DNA from: Paenibacillus sp. MMS18-CY102
GTDB lineage: Bacteria; Bacillota; Bacilli; Paenibacillales; Paenibacillaceae
Assembly: GCF_009789195.1 (NCBI RefSeq)
Contig: NZ_WSTC01000020.1
Coordinates: 43,610 to 107,609 of the forward strand
Length of the DNA stretch: 64,000 nucleotides
Direction of reading: 5' to 3'
The position numbers were made by a program, and so were the translations under genes. Shown here piece by piece: positions 61,666 to 64,000 of the stretch. Positions within the stretch are counted from its first letter, which is position 1, and every line of letters begins with the position of its first letter. Under the pieces are notes generated by a model. The model was not told the DNA's origin. It made no database searches and worked only from the letters and a program-made list of their open reading frames with translations.

Positions 61666-63312
61666 TCAAAATTCCTCCTGTTGTTGACCGCTATTCAACC
61701 GATACATTCTCGATTCATATGGACGCAGCATATGTTGCTGCAGGTCATCGCCGTAGTTTGCAATGAGCAACTCTTTCTCTCCGGAGAGCGAATCTGGAAG
61801 CGCATACGGTACGTGATTGCCATAGAAGTTACACAGGACAAGGATCTGCTCCCCTTCAAACGAGCGAGTGTAAGCAAAAATGTTGTTGTCTTCTGGGAAC
61901 AGCAGCTCGTAATCGCCGTAGACAATCGCTTTGTGATCCTTCCGCAGCTGAATTAGCTTCTGGTAGTGATAAAATATCGAGTTGGCATCGTGCAGCTCCG
62001 CCTCGGCATTGATGCTGGTATAATTCGAATTTACGCGAATCCACGGCGTGCCTGTCGTGAATCCAGCTTCATCTGTCGCGTCCCACTGCATCGGCGTGCG
62101 TGCGTTGTCGCGGCCTTTGGCATAAATAGAAGCCATAATTTCCGCTTGCGGATACCCTTGACCCGTCCGGTCCTTATAGAAATTGAGCAATTCAATATCC
62201 CGATAATCACCAATCGAATATTGAACGTTAGTCATCCCCAGCTCCTCACCCTGATAGATGTATGGCGTACCCTGCATGCCATGCAACAAAGTAGCCAACA
62301 TTTTAGCCGACTGTACCCGGTATTCACCATCATTGCCCCAACGAGATACGATTCTCGGCAAATCGTGGTTGTTCCAGAATAGGCTGTTCCAAGCCTCGCC
62401 ATTCAGCTCCGTTTGCCACTTGGATAACACTTGCTTCAGTTTCATGAAGTCCAGCGGCGCCAAATCCCACTTGCTCTTGCCCGGCTGCTCATCCAGCCCG
62501 ATATGCTCGAATTGAAATACCATGGAGAACTCGGATCCGTCCGGATTGCTGAAAATTTTGGCAATCTCCGGCGTTGCCCCCCAGGTTTCGCCGACGGTGA
62601 GCAGGTCCGCCCGATGGAAGGTAGCCTTGCACAGCTCTTGTATGTATTCGTGCAATTTCGGTCCATTCCCGATTATGAACCGGTCTGGTTCCTTGGCGAT
62701 CATATCGATGACATCTAGACGAAATCCACCAACACCGCGGTCGATCCACCAATTGATCATGCGATAGATTTCCTCCCGAACCTTAGGGTTGTCCCAGTTG
62801 AGATCCGGCTGCTTCACCGCGAAGAAGTGCAAGTAATATTGGCCAAGCTCCGGCACATACTCCCACGCTGATCCACCGAAAATGCTGCCTAATTCATTCG
62901 GCGGTTCACCTGGATTGCCATCGCGCCATACATAGTAATCATGGTACGGATTGTCCTTCCCTTTCTTAGCTTCTATGAACCATGGATGCTCGTCAGAGGT
63001 ATGATTCACGACCAGATCAATAATCATTTTGATGTTTCGTTTCGCGGCTTCTTGAATGAGTGCATCCATTTCGTCCAGTGTGCCGAACATCGGATCGATC
63101 GCCTGAAAATCCGATATATCATAACCGTTGTCATCCTGCGGCGACTTGCAAACCGGCGACAGCCAAATCGCGCCTATTCCGAGTTTTTCCAAGTAATCCA
63201 GCCTTGCAATAATGCCGTTCAAGTCGCCGATGCCGTCGCCGTTACTGTCTTGAAAGCTGCGCGGATAAACTTGATACACGGCAATTTCTTTCCACCATTG
63301 CTTATTTTCCAT
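61666..63312 (-). CDS. Oligo-1,6-glucosidase / alpha-glucosidase (GH13)
   Basis: A 548-residue GH13 enzyme, full length for the oligo-1,6-glucosidase group. Conserved regions are DLVVNHTSDEH (I), GFRLDVIDMI (II, with the nucleophile Asp followed by Val-Ile), VGETWG (III, acid/base Glu) and FWNNHDLPR (IV). Val after the nucleophile is typical of alpha-1,6-acting enzymes such as isomaltase; alpha-1,4 enzymes have Ala. No signal peptide, so it acts on imported isomaltose-type sugars in the cytosol. GGGAGAG precedes the ATG at 63312 by 6 bases. It stands alone. A weak promoter (TTGTCA, 16 bases, TAAATC) lies about 70 bases upstream. Confidence 0.93.
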   Translation of the reverse strand: MENKQWWKEIAVYQVYPRSFQDSNGDGIGDLNGIIARLDYLEKLGIGAIWLSPVCKSPQDDNGYDISDFQAIDPMFGTLDEMDALIQEAAKRNIKMIIDLVVNHTSDEHPWFIEAKKGKDNPYHDYYVWRDGNPGEPPNELGSIFGGSAWEYVPELGQYYLHFFAVKQPDLNWDNPKVREEIYRMINWWIDRGVGGFRLDVIDMIAKEPDRFIIGNGPKLHEYIQELCKATFHRADLLTVGETWGATPEIAKIFSNPDGSEFSMVFQFEHIGLDEQPGKSKWDLAPLDFMKLKQVLSKWQTELNGEAWNSLFWNNHDLPRIVSRWGNDGEYRVQSAKMLATLLHGMQGTPYIYQGEELGMTNVQYSIGDYRDIELLNFYKDRTGQGYPQAEIMASIYAKGRDNARTPMQWDATDEAGFTTGTPWIRVNSNYTSINAEAELHDANSIFYHYQKLIQLRKDHKAIVYGDYELLFPEDNNIFAYTRSFEGEQILVLCNFYGNHVPYALPDSLSGEKELLIANYGDDLQQHMLRPYESRMYRLNSGQQQEEF

Positions 63313-63458
63313 CTTCAACTCTCCCTTTTAACTCTTAAATATGAATCTGCCGAGATTAGCGATTTACGCTGCATCAAAATTTTGACAACCTAAATATCGA
63401 CCTCAAAATATTGCGAATCCAAACAGCAAATCCCGTCATTGGCGTCCTTGAGCTGCGC

Positions 63459-63732
63459 TTATTCTGGATGTATTGATCGTTGATAATCCCGCTGCTCCGA
63501 AGGGCTCATCGGCTTCTCGCCTTTTAAAATTCCGAGCCGTTCCTCGTATAGCAATTGCCTCTGCTCCTCTACCCTATCCGAAACAGCTCGATTTGGAGGT
63601 CCCGTACGATGTAATCGATGTCTTTTTCCAATAACGATTCCACATGCAGCGCGCAATTCAATATCGTTAACCAATCGCTGGAACGGGCGATGCACGGTAT
63701 CAGCGATCCCTCCCTCAATAGAGATGCGCGAT
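63459..63732 (-). pseudogene. SecA-like relic with deletion and frameshift
   Basis: Two fragments in different frames. The first (63732 down to a stop at 63569) reads LTILNCALHVESLLEKDIDY then IVRDLQIELF. This resembles the SecA segment before the conserved 'VDEFTGR'. The second, in another frame down to 63459, reads VEEQRQLLYEERLGILKGEK and MSPSEQR, like a later SecA-type helical region. The 'VDEFTGR' block and everything between are gone. No ribosome binding site or intact start exists. It looks like the decayed remains of an accessory SecA-type gene beside an insertion element. Confidence 0.5.
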
Positions 63733-63829
63733 TCTATAGTGGATAAAGTATAATCAAACTCTATAAAGATAGCAAGATTTGGAATAATAAAGAACTCACG
63801 ACGCTCTCTATGGCTTGCCCCAGCTCGGC

Positions 63830-63876
63830 TAACGGACCTGAGAGCCGTTATTTAGCGAAAAAGACACGGTTCGAGA
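63830..63876. repeat. 183-bp dyad repeat, truncated copy R6
   Basis: Starts TAACGGACCTGAGAGCC like R3 and matches the first 45-50 bases of the repeat, then breaks off. The following sequence belongs to the insertion-like element. Confidence 0.8.
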
Positions 63877-64000
63877 TGACGTACAATAGTCTGTGTACCA
63901 TGATCTGGAGTATTCCCAGAACATAAAAAAGTAGGGTATCCTCGGGGTTGCTGAGACCACCAAGAAAGGACCCTACTCGATGACTACTATACCCGAAAAT
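63877..64000 (+). mobile_element. Left end of an insertion sequence, cut by window edge
   Basis: Sequence after the broken repeat has no match elsewhere in the window. It holds a leader with AAAGGA and an ATG at 63980 opening MTTIPEN, a start reminiscent of IS256-type transposases. Only seven codons are visible. The abrupt break in the 183-bp repeat supports an insertion boundary near 63877. The IS family is a guess. Confidence 0.4.

Noticed and set aside
63459..63695. Stand-alone 78-residue gene
   Set aside because: No ribosome binding site. Its second half looks like a piece of a SecA-type protein whose preceding piece lies in another frame, so it is better treated as a relic.

Overview
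The window looks like the chromosome of a Gram-positive Bacillota of the Paenibacillus/Cohnella type. Evidence: strong AGGAGG-like ribosome binding sites, frequent GTG/TTG starts, Bacillus-type sigma-A promoters, a perfect CcpA cre box, a Ctc-type L25 protein, Opp- and Tcy-like transporters, and compact Rho-independent terminators. Most genes lie on the minus strand. No rRNA, tRNA or CRISPR array was seen. Family assignments rest on motifs read by eye; no database search was run.

Left part (1-15000). It starts with an AT-richer defence-like pair on the minus strand: a 1087-residue P-loop ATPase followed 10 bases later by an adenosine-deaminase-like gene cut by the window edge. This is a probable RADAR (rdrA/rdrB) system. 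Then come mostly single genes: a DadA/ThiO-type FAD oxidase, an orphan MbtH protein, ribosomal protein L25/Ctc, a small membrane protein, asparagine synthetase AsnA, a frameshifted serine hydrolase, a secreted glycan-active enzyme behind a promoter with a cre box on its start point, and an alpha-glucan phosphorylase.

Middle (15394-33902, minus strand). One six-gene operon encodes a PUFA-synthase-like 'secondary lipid' machine: KS-AT-ACP, KR-DH, a 2973-residue KS-CLF-AT-multiDH-acyltransferase, a PfaD enoyl reductase, then a CdsA-like CDP-diglyceride synthase and a PssA-like CDP-alcohol phosphatidyltransferase. It reads as one path from malonyl units to a finished phospholipid. A large helicase-nuclease follows at 34907-39235.

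Right-middle (40030-56582, minus strand). A long array of closely packed genes centres on a 57-residue LysW-type amino-group carrier protein (50756-50929). With it are a LysX-type ligase, an ArgC/LysY reductase, a fused LysZ kinase-LysK peptidase, two DegT-family proteins (one half-length), a split transketolase, an ATP-grasp ligase, an MFS exporter, a flavodoxin, and upstream a five-gene Opp-type peptide transporter. The set matches the logic of carrier-protein-mediated non-proteinogenic amino acid/dipeptide biosynthesis known from Streptomyces (vazabitide-type), not primary lysine or arginine synthesis. A cystine-type ABC operon without its ATPase (56751-59100) shares a GTAGGAATTAT motif with the Opp operon.

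Right end (59100-64000). This part holds a small secreted protein, a nuclease-like gene with an in-frame stop, an oligo-1,6-glucosidase, a SecA-like relic and the edge of an IS-like element.

A striking dispersed feature is a non-coding repeat of exactly 183 bp, present in five full copies and one truncated copy. Each copy begins TAACGGAC, ends GTCCGTTA and contains two direct plus two inverted copies of a core motif. All copies lie between genes.
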